Shown here: in pieces, positions 36,990-48,050 of the stretch
Numbering within the stretch: position 1 is the stretch's first letter
Layout: the number at the start of each line of letters is the position of its first letter
Source: Hevea brasiliensis
Taxonomy: Eukaryota > Streptophyta > Magnoliopsida > Malpighiales > Euphorbiaceae
DNA: 64,000 bases
Reading direction: 5' to 3'
Assembly (NCBI RefSeq): GCF_030052815.1
Contig: NC_079504.1
Span: 85,624,249 to 85,688,248 of the forward strand
Position numbers and translations under genes: made by a program
The notes under the pieces: generated by a model
What the model was told of the DNA's origin: nothing
Databases searched by the model: none
The model's input: only the letters and a program-made list of their open reading frames with translations

Positions 36990-38420
36990 GACTTTCCGGA
37001 TGTGTTTCCTGATTAATTGCTAGGATTACCTCCAGAAAGAGAAGTGCAGTTTGAAATTGATGTTATGCCTGGTGTGGACCCAATCTCTATAACGGCATTC
37101 AAAATGGCACCAGCAAAACTAAAAGAATTAAAAGTACAGTTGCAAGAGCTGTTTGATAAGGGCTTTATCCGCCCTAGTGTCTCACCTTGGGGAGCGCCAG
37201 TATTGTTTGTAAAGAAGAAGGATGGCACTCTCCGGTTATGCATTGACTATCAACAGTTGAACAAGGTGACAATAAAGAATAGATACCCATTGCCCCGCAT
37301 TAATGACTTATTTGATCAGTTAAGAGGTGCAACTGTGTTCTCCAAAATTGACCTGAGATCAGGTTATTATCAGCTGAAAGTACAAGAGCAGAGTATTCCT
37401 AAAACTGCCTTCAGAATCCGCTATGGCCATTATGAGTTCTTGGTCATGCCATTCGGGTTAACTAATGCTCCGGCTACTTTTATGGATCTGATGAACACTA
37501 TTTTCAGACTATACCTCGACCAGTTTGTTGTGGTATTTATTGATGATATGTTGGTCTATTCGAGAAATGCAAAAGAGCATGGTAGACATCTGCGGATTGT
37601 ACTGCAGACTTTGAGAGAGAAACAACTATATGCCAAATTGTCGAAGTGTGAATTTTGGCTGAAGGAAATATCTTTCTTGGGGCATGTAGTATCAGAAGAG
37701 GGCATCAAAGTAGATCCAAGTAAGATTGAAGCTGTCCTTAATTGGAGGCCACCCAGAAATGTCACAGAGATTCGCAGTTTTTTGGGTTTAACTGGATACT
37801 ACCGTAGATTTGTGAAGGGATTTTCCATGTTGGCATCTCCATTGACTAAGCTACTCCGAAAAGATGTAAAATTTCAGTGGATGGATAAATGCCAACAGAG
37901 TTTTGATGAATTGAAAAGATGTTTGACTAAAGCTCCAGTCCTTACTTTACCTACTCCGGGTAAAGAATACACAGTTTACAGTGATGCTTCTCACAATGGG
38001 TTAGGCTGTGTATTGATGCAAGATCGAAATGTCATTGCCTATGCATCACACCAGCTAAAACTGCATGAGAGGAATTATCCAACACATGACTTGGAGCTTG
38101 CAGCTATTATGTTTGCTCTTAAGATCTGGAGACACTATTTGTATGGGGAAAAGTGTTACATCTACACAGATCATAAGAGTTTGAAGTATTTGGGCTCCCA
38201 GAAAGAGCTGAATTTGAGACAGAGGAGATGGTTAGAGTTGATAAAACACTATGATTGTCTGATAGACTATCAGCCAGGGAAAGCTAATATTGTGGCTGAT
38301 GCCTTAAGTCGCAAGACTATGGCAAGTCTACGGGTTACTCCTTTGTCTATGGTACATGAGTTGAGATCATTACATGCCAGCTTAGAGATTAATGATGAGG
38401 GGCAGGTAGCAGTTGCATAG
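36990..38420 (+). pseudogene. Chromovirus B reverse transcriptase and RNase H, nearly intact
   Basis: A 467-codon open stretch follows a TAA at 37014. RT shows [33 protein letters not shown] and [18 protein letters not shown]. The catalytic loop is [12 protein letters not shown] (near 37540), with both Asp residues kept and Phe-Ile in front. RNase H follows, with [16 protein letters not shown] (first Asp), [20 protein letters not shown] (Glu), [12 protein letters not shown] (Asp) and [11 protein letters not shown] (final Asp). The domain set is complete and it is the best preserved coding block in the window. It ends at TAG 38418, in frame with the integrase beyond. Confidence 0.9.
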
Positions 38421-39866
38421 CATGTACAGCCAGTATTGATTGATCAGATTAGAATGGCTGCTCAGAATGATCAAAAGTATCAGAAGCTGTTGGAAGAAGT
38501 CCGGTAGGGCAAGAAACCATAATTCTCAATCAGAGATGATGGTTTACTGCTACACCAGGGTAGAATATGTGTTCATAATGATGTTGATTTGAGGTAGATC
38601 ATTTTGAAGGAAGGACATGAGTCTCCTTTTGCCATGCACCCTGGTGGCACAAAAATGTATAGGGGGCTAAAGGAGCATTACTGGGGGATGGGTATGAAAA
38701 GACATGTGGCGGAATTTGTTTCTAAATGCCTAACTTGTCAGCAAGTGAAGGCAGAGCATAAAGTACCCACTGGGTTGTTACATCCACTACTAGTACCAGA
38801 ATGGAAATGGGAGAGAATAACAATGGATTTTGTGATGGGACTTCCGAGGACACATAAGAGTCATGATGCAGTATGGGTCATTATTGATAGACTGACCAAG
38901 TCTGCTCATTTTCTGCCAGTCCGGATGGACTACAGTTTAAAAAGATTGGCCAAGTTGTACATTGATGAGATTGTGAGACTGCATGGAGTGCCAGTGTCCA
39001 TCGTATCAGAAAGAGATTCTAGGTTCACTTCTAGATTGTGGGGTAGTCTTTAGAGAGCCCTAGGAACTAGATTGAACTTCAGTACTGCATTCCACCCACA
39101 GACAGATGGCCAGTCTGAGAGGGTAATTCAGATCTTGGAGGACATGCTACGGGCTTGTGTGATTGAGTTTGAGGGTAATTGGGATACACACTTGCCTTTG
39201 ATTGAGTTTGCTTATAACAACAACTACCAATCAAGCATTGGGATGCCCCCATAAGAAGCTTTGTATGGCAGAAAATATAAAACCCCATTGTGTTGGGATG
39301 ACGTGGGTGAAAGAAAGATGATTGGACCCGAAATTGTTCAGCAGACTGAGGAGAAAATCAGGGTGATCAGAGATCGACTTAAAACTACATCAGACCATCA
39401 GAAGTCCTATATTGATTTGAAAAGAAGGGATATTGAGTATGCAGTGGGTGAGAAAGTTTTCCTCAAGGTTTCTCTTTGGAAGAGGATTATGAGATTCGGC
39501 AGAAAGGGGAAACTAAGTCCTCGTTTTATCGGGCCATATGAGGTTCTGGAAAGAGTGGGTCCTTTGGCATATCGTTTGGCACTGCCTCCAGAGTTGGAGA
39601 AGATGCATAATGTCTTCCATGTGTCTATGTTGAGGAGGTATCGATCAGACCCATCTCATGTACTACCAGTAGAAGAAATTGAAGTGAATCCAAACCTCAC
39701 ATATGAAGAAAAACCCATAAAGATTATGGCTTATGTGGTGAAGCAGCTACGAAACAAGCAGATACCGTTGGTAAAGGTGCTGTGGAACCATCATTCGGGC
39801 CAGGAGGCTACTTGGGAACGAGAGGAGGACATGAGGAGACAACACCCACAGCTGTTCAGAGATTGA
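38421..39866 (+). pseudogene. Chromovirus B integrase with chromodomain, with in-frame stops
   Basis: The integrase keeps one frame to the TGA at 39864. The zinc-binding part has [20 protein letters not shown] and CLTCQQVKA. The core shows [10 protein letters not shown] (first Asp). The second catalytic Asp position, usually SDRD, reads SERD at 39009-39011. [14 protein letters not shown] carries the catalytic Glu. The GPYEVLERVGPLAYRLALP motif follows. The C-terminal chromodomain reads VKVLWNHHSGQEATWE, which in this lineage binds chromatin marks and guides integration. Stops are at 38505, 38520, 38595, 39051 and 39252. All are TAA or TAG. Confidence 0.9.
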
Positions 39867-39898
39867 TACCAGGTAAAATTTCGAGACGAAATTTATTT

Positions 39899-39912
39899 AA
39901 GGGTGGGAGAAT
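39899..39912 (+). other. Polypurine tract of chromovirus B
   Basis: AAGGGTGGGAGAAT lies directly before the 3' LTR. Upstream, AAATTTCGAGACGAAATTT is an inverted repeat shared with the tandem A elements. Confidence 0.8.
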
Positions 39913-41382
39913 TGTAACACCCCTATTTGTATAGCCTGGTATATTTCACTGTTCCGGTGACCGATGTCGGTCCGGACAATTAAGGGGATTAGAACCACAC
40001 TTAAGACAACTAGACAAGTCATAAATACAAATAATTAGTAATTGTCAATTAGTTAAGTATAAATAAGAAAAACAGAATCTAAGAAGTTAAACGAGCCAAG
40101 AGTCACAGGGATGGGTGACCATCTCGGGAAGGACTGCGAAGTCATTTTAAACTCAAATTTCGAACGTAAAATGTGACGTTGCGGTCCTTAGGACCCTTAT
40201 GAACACAGTGGAAAAGAGAAAATCACGAAAAAGAACTGTTAAGTCAGTCAAATAATTAAGTCAGGGAGCCGGAAGAAATATTAAATTATTTGCAAATCGG
40301 GATGAACCGGCAAGGGGCAATTTGGTCAATTGACCCCAAGAGCTGACTCCTGACCTAACTGTGAAATAAAATGGGAGAAAAAAAATTTTCAGAATCGAGA
40401 ATTAAATTAAAGAACTAATAGAAAAAAAAAAGAAAATGAAAAAGTGTAGGGAGATGACATCATGCATGATGCCATAAAAGTAATAATTAATATATTTAAT
40501 TAATTAGATTTTTTTGGGTCTTCCATAAGTAAATAAAAGAAAAGAAAAGAAAAACAAAAAAAAATTATTGTCTTCAATTTTCTCCCATTGCCGCCTCACT
40601 CTCTCCCTTATTTCTCCATGAAAATTGCTCAATTAAAGTTTATCTTCAAGCTTTGAAACTCTTACCAAATCCCAACTTCTTCCATAATCACTCCATAAAA
40701 CCTTATTCCCTTCCCTTGAGAAAGAAATTTAACAAGAAAGAAAGAGGAAAAGAGGAGAAAAATTGAAGATTGGATATCAAAGTTGAGGTAAGCAATCTAA
40801 ATTGAAAATTTTAGTTTATTGGTTATGTTTGTGGTTTGAGTAACCTAGAAATTTAATTAAAATCAAAACAAAACATTTGTAGAGAACCAAAGGGAATTTC
40901 AGCCAGCCATGGATGCATGAGAATATGATGTTTTTTGAATGAATTAAATTTGTTAGTAAGCTTGTATGAAAGTGGTAGTAAGATTGAAATGCTTAAATGT
41001 GATTAAATGCAATGAATTAGTGTGGTTAGGGTTTTGAACATTAGGGTTTATGGACCAAAAATGTGAGAAATGAGTAAATGATGTCTTTGACCTATTGTGA
41101 AGTGAAAAATGGTCATTTGTGACCAAATGAGCTGTGTTGGAATGGTTGGAATTAAAGTCAAATTCGGAGGGAGTGTGGTCATGCTGCTGGCAGCATGACC
41201 AAGTCAACTTTGAATGACCAAAAGTGAAATTTTACAAGTCCAATTGGTATGGGACCGATTGGGGATGAAAATAGACACTAAATGACACAATTTTCATTTA
41301 GGAACCATGCCCAAAAAGTGACTAAAACCTAGTGAACAAATTGACTCAATTCGGAAAATCTCAGTCTGTCCCTGTACAAACT

Positions 41383-41411
41383 GACCAAATGAACAGTATT
41401 TGTTCATTTGG
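41383..41411 (+). other. LTR hairpin ACCAAATGAACA, B 3' LTR
   Basis: The inverted repeat CCAAATGAACA/TGTTCATTTGG encloses the loop GTATT. Confidence 0.55.
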
Positions 41412-42698
41412 CCATAACTTGAGCTAGGCAGTTCCAACTGATCTGAAATTTTACCAGTGGTTAGATGAGATATAGATCTAAAACTTTCATGAAGAACACA
41501 AGCCCAAATTCTGCCAGCAACCAAGCCATTTGGCCAACCCAATTTGGTGACCCAAAACTGCCAGCACCAAAATTGCCCAGAAAATCTGGGTTGTGTCCAA
41601 TCCGGCAGCCATGGTTCAAATAGCCATAACTTGAGCTACAAAACTCCAATTGGAGTGATTCAAAAAGGAGAATAAACTTAAGACAATAAGGAACATTTTC
41701 TATGAAGAAAGGTTTGCCAAATTCTAACATTAGAATGATCAATGGAACAGTGCAACTAGGGACACCAAAACTGAAAATTTGACAAGTTTGCCTAAAGGAC
41801 TTAAGCTTTGAGAAAAAGACCAAAACCAACAAATTTAATGACCAAAATGTGGCATGTGGGTGAAATTGGAGTTCTCATACCTATTAAGCCTTAAAAAGTC
41901 AACAATTTGACTTGAATAGTGTAGTGAATAGTAACCCGAAACACAAAAACTTTGAGAACGTCGAATTTAGCACATTAAAGTTAAGTAACAGTGAAGTTAA
42001 ATTTATTTTTGGATTTATGCTAAGTTATGGTACTGAAACACTATAAAAATGTGTGTTTCAGCTGAAAAAGGCTTGGAAGCTCTGAGAGAATGAGTGAAGG
42101 CCTAGAGGCAACTCACGTCAAGTCTGTGCACAGTAATTCTTGTTTAAATATTTTATTCTCAAAAATTTGACTTTTGTGATTAATTATGTACTGTGTTGCC
42201 ATTTTATAATCACAAATATGACTTTAGAAATTGATCAGAATTCTCATAAATTATTTAAATAAATTATTTTGAATTGATTTTGTGTTCACACTTAGCATGA
42301 TAGTATCACATTATTCCTCCTCCATTTATGGGGCTGAGATCGTTTATTTTCCTCCCTCTCTGGCTTGCTAGTTGAGGTTGAGATCGGATGAGTACTCATT
42401 AGCTAGCTAGCCACCTCCCTCATTGATTTCGATTAATGGGGTTGTAGATTGCTTTGTCGTGGTGTACAACACGGCATTGATCGGAAATTTTGTGTCATGG
42501 CTTAAGTTGTGTATGATTTTGGCAACATTGTGTTTATTAAATTATTTGACTAAATTGTGTTATTATGAGCTTTAATAATTTGTGAAATGTGATTGAGAAA
42601 TATTTAAATTATGTTTCATCAATGAATGATTTAATATTAAATTATGTTTCATCAATGAATGATTTATATATTGTTTTTTAAATTTTTATTGTACACCA

Positions 42699-42742
42699 CT
42701 GAGTATTTTTATACTCAGGGATAGCTTATTTTGTTGTCGCAG
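42699..42742 (+). other. LTR hairpin cluster, B 3' LTR
   Basis: CTGAGTATTTTTATACTCAG is followed by a slightly changed second stem (GGATAGC..GTTGTCGC) and an acceptor-like AG at 42741-42742. Confidence 0.55.
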
Positions 42743-43392
42743 ATAAGAGCAAGGAAAAAGCAGCAGAGTGAGCTGCTATTGAATTAAGGACCACACTGAT
42801 CTTTTGTACGGGTATTAGTTTATACCCTTGTAGTAAATTTTGATGTAAATATTATAACACTTTATGTATCAATGTAAAGTTGAGCAGTTGTAAAATAAAT
42901 GGTAATAATATTATTTTTGGATTTCCTTCTGTAAATTAATATTTGTACTTGTGAATTTCATACTGTATGCCTTATGAATGAAGTTATTAAATATTTTGAG
43001 ATGATAAATTTTGATTTGGATTGTAGAATTATTTTGAAGTGAATTGAATTGAGTTGATTTGAGATTAATTGAAGGTTGGGAGTTGAGAAAATTATTGGAA
43101 GTGTTTTTTTTAGGTATTTGAAGAACTGTTTTCTGCAAATACAAATGGAACTCTGTCAAAATTTTTATAAAATTTGCAGCAAAATTAAAATGGACAAAAA
43201 TTTTTACTAGTATTTAAACTTTGAATAAATGGTTTTTAATTCCTACCAAAATACTCACCACTTCCAAAATGTAAGAAAATTGTTTTAAAATCCTTGTAGG
43301 GTACTTAATGAGTTATCGGTAGGTGAAGTTCGGTAGTTCATTAAGTATTCTATGGGATCATGTTATGCCTTCCAGAGGGGTAAGGTGTGACA

Positions 43393-43763
43393 TTCTAATT
43401 GATCGGAAAAGCTTTAGAAGCTATTCAAGGGGCTGCCATTGGTGATCTTTGTGTGGAAAAGCTAGAGGGACAACATCTGGTGTCCTAAAGACGCATCCCA
43501 AAGGTGCCAAACACACTGCAGTGCATCAAGAAGTTAGTGAACTTGTTCTTCATCTAATCTAGGGTTTTAAAATTAATCTGATTAATTTTAAAATCTTAAA
43601 TGGAAAATACAGATCCAAAATCATATTAAAAGAGTTTTAATATGTTGTTTATCATTGAAATCAAATAGATAAAAATAAATCTTGCATGATGCATGTGACC
43701 CTAGGTGAAAAATTTTTGAATTTAATGATATAAACTTGTGTTTTTCATGCTTCTGCTCCTTCA
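43393..43763 (+). repeat. Copia solo LTR C, last part
   Basis: This is the continuation of the solo LTR after chromovirus B, opening with the duplicated TTCTA. It ends GCTTCTGCTCCTTCA at 43763, followed by the second GTATT (43764-43768) of the solo LTR's own target duplication. Confidence 0.88.
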
Positions 43764-43768
43764 GTATT

Positions 43769-45729
43769 GCTATCAGTACCCTATTGGCATGCTAACCTAT
43801 CCAAACCAATCATTGTAGGCATACTAGAGCATGTTATAAAGTTAATTGTGTAATTCATTGTATTTGATATTTAGGAGTTACTATTCACCTTACTAGTTAA
43901 TCAAAATATTGATTTTTTCACAAACAATAGGTATGTTTGTTCTAATGACACCAACATACCACATTTTAAATTCTACAATTGTTGGCATTTGTTGCAAATG
44001 TCATTTCAAAGATTATTAAAGGTTATTTCAAATTTTCAGATTTCATGGCTTATGTTTACTATTCCATTGGACATTTCAACAGTAGAAATTTGACTACACT
44101 CTCTCTATCAAAGTTGTTTCTTATTGTGTCTTCTTTAATTCCATTTTTGAATCACTCCATTTAGAGTTTTGTAGCTCAAGTTATGCCATTTTTCCCATGG
44201 CTGGCCAGATTGGCCATTACTCAGAATTTTTAGGCAGAAATTGGTTCTAGCATTTTTGGTATCCTGACTTTGGTGGACAGTTTCATTAGGTTATGCTCAG
44301 AATTTGGATTTATGTTCTGCATGAAAGTTGTTCTAAATTGTCTAATCTTTCCATTGACATAAAAATCAGGTCAATTGGACATTTCTACACAATGTTATGG
44401 CCAAATGAACAAACTATTCATTTGGTCACTTTTACCAGGTCCAGAATTAGTTACCTGGATTTGGTCAATTTTTTAAGTCATCCTAAGTTGGTTTTCTGAG
44501 CAAGGTCTCTCCATAAAAAATGTATTATTATGTGTTTATTTTCACCTGTAATTGACCTTACACCAATTGAAGTCACACAATTCCAATTAGGGCTACCCAA
44601 ACATACTGGACTCAAATTTTAGAAATTCTGACCCTAAGGGGCAGCATATCAATTCCTAATCCAATAACACAATTCACTCTAAATTAAGGTCAATTCACCT
44701 TAAATGGTCACCAATTGACCATTAAAACACTAATTCACCATCAATTGAGCAAAACCCTAATTTTTGCTCAAACCCTAATTCCCAATTTGCCAATTTCATG
44801 TATAATTCATAAAATTCAACTTTAATTTCATATCAACTTATCAATTATCATCATTAAGCAAATTTAAATCCAATCAAACTAGAAAAATCACTACTCCCTC
44901 AAGGCTGTCGAAAATGGAGGGTATGCATACATGTGGACTTCCATTCGATTTCTTGCAATTTCTAACCTATATTAAGTGTATAAGCAAGAATTTAGAGAGA
45001 GAGAGGAAAGATTGACACTAACCTCATATGAAGATTTTTCCCAATGCTTCGAAGTTCACTTTCTTGGCTTTTCTTAGCAGCCAAAGACTTTTCCAAAGGT
45101 AGATAATAAGTTTTAATGAAGGAAATGAGGGGTTTTATAGTGAAAATTCAAGACTTTGAAAGCTTAAAAAAAAAAAAAGAATTAATGGAGGTATATGAGA
45201 GAAGGGTCTCAGCCAGTTTGAGAAGAAGAAGAAGGCAGCTGAATTTTTGGTCAATTTTCATCTCTTTTTATGGTTTAATAAGTGGTTGTCTAAATGAAAT
45301 TGGTGGGGATTTTTAAATGACATCATTATGATGTCATAATAGTCATTAAATTTCATTTCTTTTTTCATTTTTTTATTTTTATTTATCATTTTTAATTAAA
45401 CTTTTAACAATATTTATTCATATTTTATGTCATATATCTCACTTACTCGACTGGACAAGTTGGTAAAAAATTATCTTTGAAGGTGAAATGACTAAATTAC
45501 CCTTTATTTTGCTTATCGAGCCAAAATCATCTATATCGATTTAGAAAACTTTTCTTAGCATTTTCTTGGAATTCTTATGTCATTTAAGCCTCAATAACTT
45601 TTCACTGGAGTCCCAAAAATTATTTCACAGGGTTCCCTCATGGGTATAGGATTGGCAACTGTCTTTACAGTCGCTTCCCATTAGGTCACCCATCGCTGGA
45701 GCTTCGGCTCATTTAACCTTAGCGCATTT
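43769..45729 (-). repeat. LTR family E, 5' portion (minus strand)
   Basis: This is the upstream part of LTR E, read from 45729 down. It has the GCGATGGGTGACC block near 45690, TATAAA at 45134-45139 and a donor-like GAG|GTTAGTG at 45022. The CCAAATGAA/TTCATTTGG hairpin is at 44401-44425. The first 150 bases or so are missing because an Athila-type element is inserted at 45730. No host gene is seen, and the small open frames here are non-coding LTR sequence. Confidence 0.65.
45134..45139 (-). promoter_or_regulatory. Probable TATA box, LTR family E
   Basis: The minus strand reads CTATAAAACC, about 110 bases upstream of the donor-like GAG|GTTAGTG. A first exon of roughly 80 bases would fit between them. 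Confidence 0.5.
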
Positions 45730-47462
45730 TGATGATTGCCGATTCCACCAAAAAGCAACTGAAATTATCAATAATGAAATATTTTCTGAATGAATGCAAT
45801 AAGTTTGTAATCCAGGTTGAACCCTAAAGACTGAGTTACTAAATTTCATACACGTGTTTAACAGAAAGAAAAGGTATGAGGGGGGCGGGGGGGGGGGGGG
45901 TGTAACACTGAATCAGAAGAAATCAAGTTCAGAAATTAAAGAAATAAATTTAGGTATAAAACTCTCTATTTAAACAAATTCAATCCAAGGTAATTAGCAT
46001 TCCAATGCATGACTCGATCATAGACAAAAGAAATACAATTATCTCATATTGAATACTTAATGTAGATTTACCAAATAGCAAGGTAAAACCCCTAACTTCC
46101 CTATACTCATCAATTCAAGCCCAGCACTCTTATTGACTCTAATTATTAATTGAATTGATATTAAGCAATCCTTATCAATTTAATAACTGCCTTAAGAATA
46201 GGAAGTAGTTAAGCTGAACAACGATTTATAAAGCATAAATCATTTAATTCACCATATTGTTTCCTAAGGTTATTATCGAAAAATTAGATCATAATCAATA
46301 AAACCTAGTTACTACCCACATTTAATCTTACACAACAATTACGGATTATGAAGATGAACTAGCAATTAATCACATCAAATAATTAACTAATAGGCCTTTT
46401 TAGCAAATCATTCAATAGATAAAAAACAATGAAATCGGGAAACAATAGATATTCAAAAAGGCATAATTTAAATTAAGAACCTGGTCTCACAAATCATGCA
46501 TAAGAACTAGAATCCCTTGAACTAAATTTAGAAACTTATCCGCTCATGTTCATGGCTTACAAAAGAAAAATAAAATGGAGAAATCTAAAACTATGAACAT
46601 GAATGGAAGCCTTGAAGGTGTTGAAAGCGTGAATGAATAATGTACGCTACTGGCAAAGATGAGCTTTATAATCAAAAACCTAATCTGTGAGCTTTATAAT
46701 AAAAAACCTAATCCACAGATAAGAACCGAACTTGGAAAATTTTTGAAATTCAAAAAGACAAATTCTTTGCTATGCAATCACGGCCAATTTTTAGCCACTT
46801 ACCTTATGATTCTGTCTCTGAATTCTGTAAGAAAGTTGTAGCCCTATTTCTTAGCTTTCCAACGAGTACTCATTTACCCAAATCAGAGGTCTACAGCCCA
46901 AGTTATAAGCCAAAAACTGAAACTGGTTCTGACAGAGTATCCAGCCCATAAATTTAACTTCATTGCTGTTTTTAACCACCAAAAAGATGTAGTTTTGTCT
47001 TTAGCCCTTCATAGAAATTGTAGAGGTGGTTCTTAAGGTTCAATTGAGCCTAGTTTTGCTTCATTTGGATTCCTAGAGCTCCACATATAAAATAAATCCC
47101 AAAACTAGTCGTGACACATCAAGTGTGGGCTTTTGTAATAGATCCATAACTAATTTTGATAATCTTGGAAACTGATTTGGGTTTTGGCCCCTCTTTGTTA
47201 TTTGTAGTGCTCTGACTTAACTTTTCAATGAATTAAACAACATTGGATTTAGAGACCCACAACTTTAGAAACACCTAGAAAACTAAACAGAGGTCAAGAT
47301 AAAAAGATGTTGGAAATTCCCCAATTTAATGCCATTATTCCAAAAACTCATTAAGATCATGCCTAATTGATATGAAATGCCTAACCAACTGAATTAAACA
47401 TAAAGAAACACTAGAAATACTAAACATGATGGGAGTAAAATTAATAAATTATGCATTTATCA
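45730..47462 (-). repeat. Athila-type 3' LTR, minus-strand copy
   Basis: On the minus strand it starts TGATAAATGCATAATTT at 47462 and ends AATCATCA at 45730. It contains a G-rich tract (six G, one C, fourteen G at 45880-45900 on the plus strand). It is a reverse copy of the LTR at 48051-49764. Inserted in LTR E, with left flank CATTT. Confidence 0.82.
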
Positions 47463-48050
47463 AACTCTCCCACACTTATTCCATGCTTGTCCTCAAGCAT
47501 GAATTAAACTCTCAATCAACTCCACTTAGAAGTTCACTTAACTTCATCCTATCACAACATTCTCTAACAAAAGATTAAAAGTTTGAAAGAAGAGGCAAGT
47601 AAGGTAATAACCATCATAACAAATTCCATCAATACCATACCAATTTATTAACAATTCTTCAACACAAAACAAAGGGCTTGAAATCAATTAAGTTTACACA
47701 ATTAAAGTTTCACAAAATTTTAAATCAATACACACTAAAACACAAGGCTAATTTATCAAGGCACAATAATTATAGCTCTTTGTAAATCTTAGGGGAGATA
47801 GAAATGGCCCTTGGCCCCTTTTTTTTAATTTTTTTTTAAATTTGAAATTGGTACTTCTCTCTCGTCACAGTTACTTTTTTTTTTTTAGCCGTCACCTTCA
47901 AAAAAGTACCTTGCTCATATCCTAGCTAGATTTTGGCCTGAGAATCGACATGAGGTTCATGAAGACCCCTGGTTACTTTTCTTAACTAAAATAGTGGAGC
48001 AATTTTCAAGTTCAGCCTTTTATTTCCCCTACTTTATGCATCTATGTATT
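47463..48050 (-). other. 3' untranslated region of minus-strand Athila-type copy
   Basis: The polypurine tract (minus-strand TAAGTGTGGGAGAGTT, 47463-47478) and adjoining 3' UTR of the minus-strand copy lie here. They are reverse-similar to 53210-53644. The rest of this element is displaced by the plus-strand copy inserted at 48050/48051 and lies right of the window, if it survives. Confidence 0.75.

Larger units (their letters stand above)
24541..43392 (+). mobile_element. Tekay-like Ty3/gypsy chromovirus B
   Basis: A complete element flanked by TTCTA at 24536-24540 and 43393-43397. It has 3.4-3.5 kb LTRs (24541-31585, interrupted, and 39913-43392), a Met-type primer binding site and a single-frame gag-pol ending in a chromodomain. 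A polypurine tract lies at 39899-39912. Two later insertions lie inside it: a family A solo LTR in the 5' LTR and a B-family solo LTR between gag and protease. Without these it would be about 11.8 kb. The chromodomain and long LTRs fit the Tekay/Del lineage. Confidence 0.9.
39913..43392 (+). repeat. Chromovirus B 3' LTR
   Basis: It runs TGTAACACCCC to AAGGTGTGACA, 3480 bases, and is uninterrupted. It has a donor-like GAG|GTAAGC at 40788 and the ACCAAATGAACA hairpin at 41383-41411. The hairpin cluster is at 42699-42742. It closely resembles the 5' LTR pieces. Confidence 0.9.

Noticed and set aside
31775..39866. Alternative genetic code reading TAA/TAG as Gln
   Set aside because: All stops in B are TAA/TAG and many would fit Gln, which mimics ciliate usage. 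However, CAA and CAG codons are plentiful in the same frame, one frameshift is present and the context is plant retrotransposons. Mutational decay is the simpler explanation.
43979..44499. Small plus-strand frames suggesting a host gene fragment
   Set aside because: They fall inside LTR E, in the orientation opposite to the LTR, and overlap blocks such as the AAATGAA hairpin that recur in other LTRs.
45116..45316. 66-codon frame with Arg/Lys-rich sequence
   Set aside because: Simple-sequence translation of the LTR E leader (GAAGAAG and poly-A tracts), with no support as a gene.
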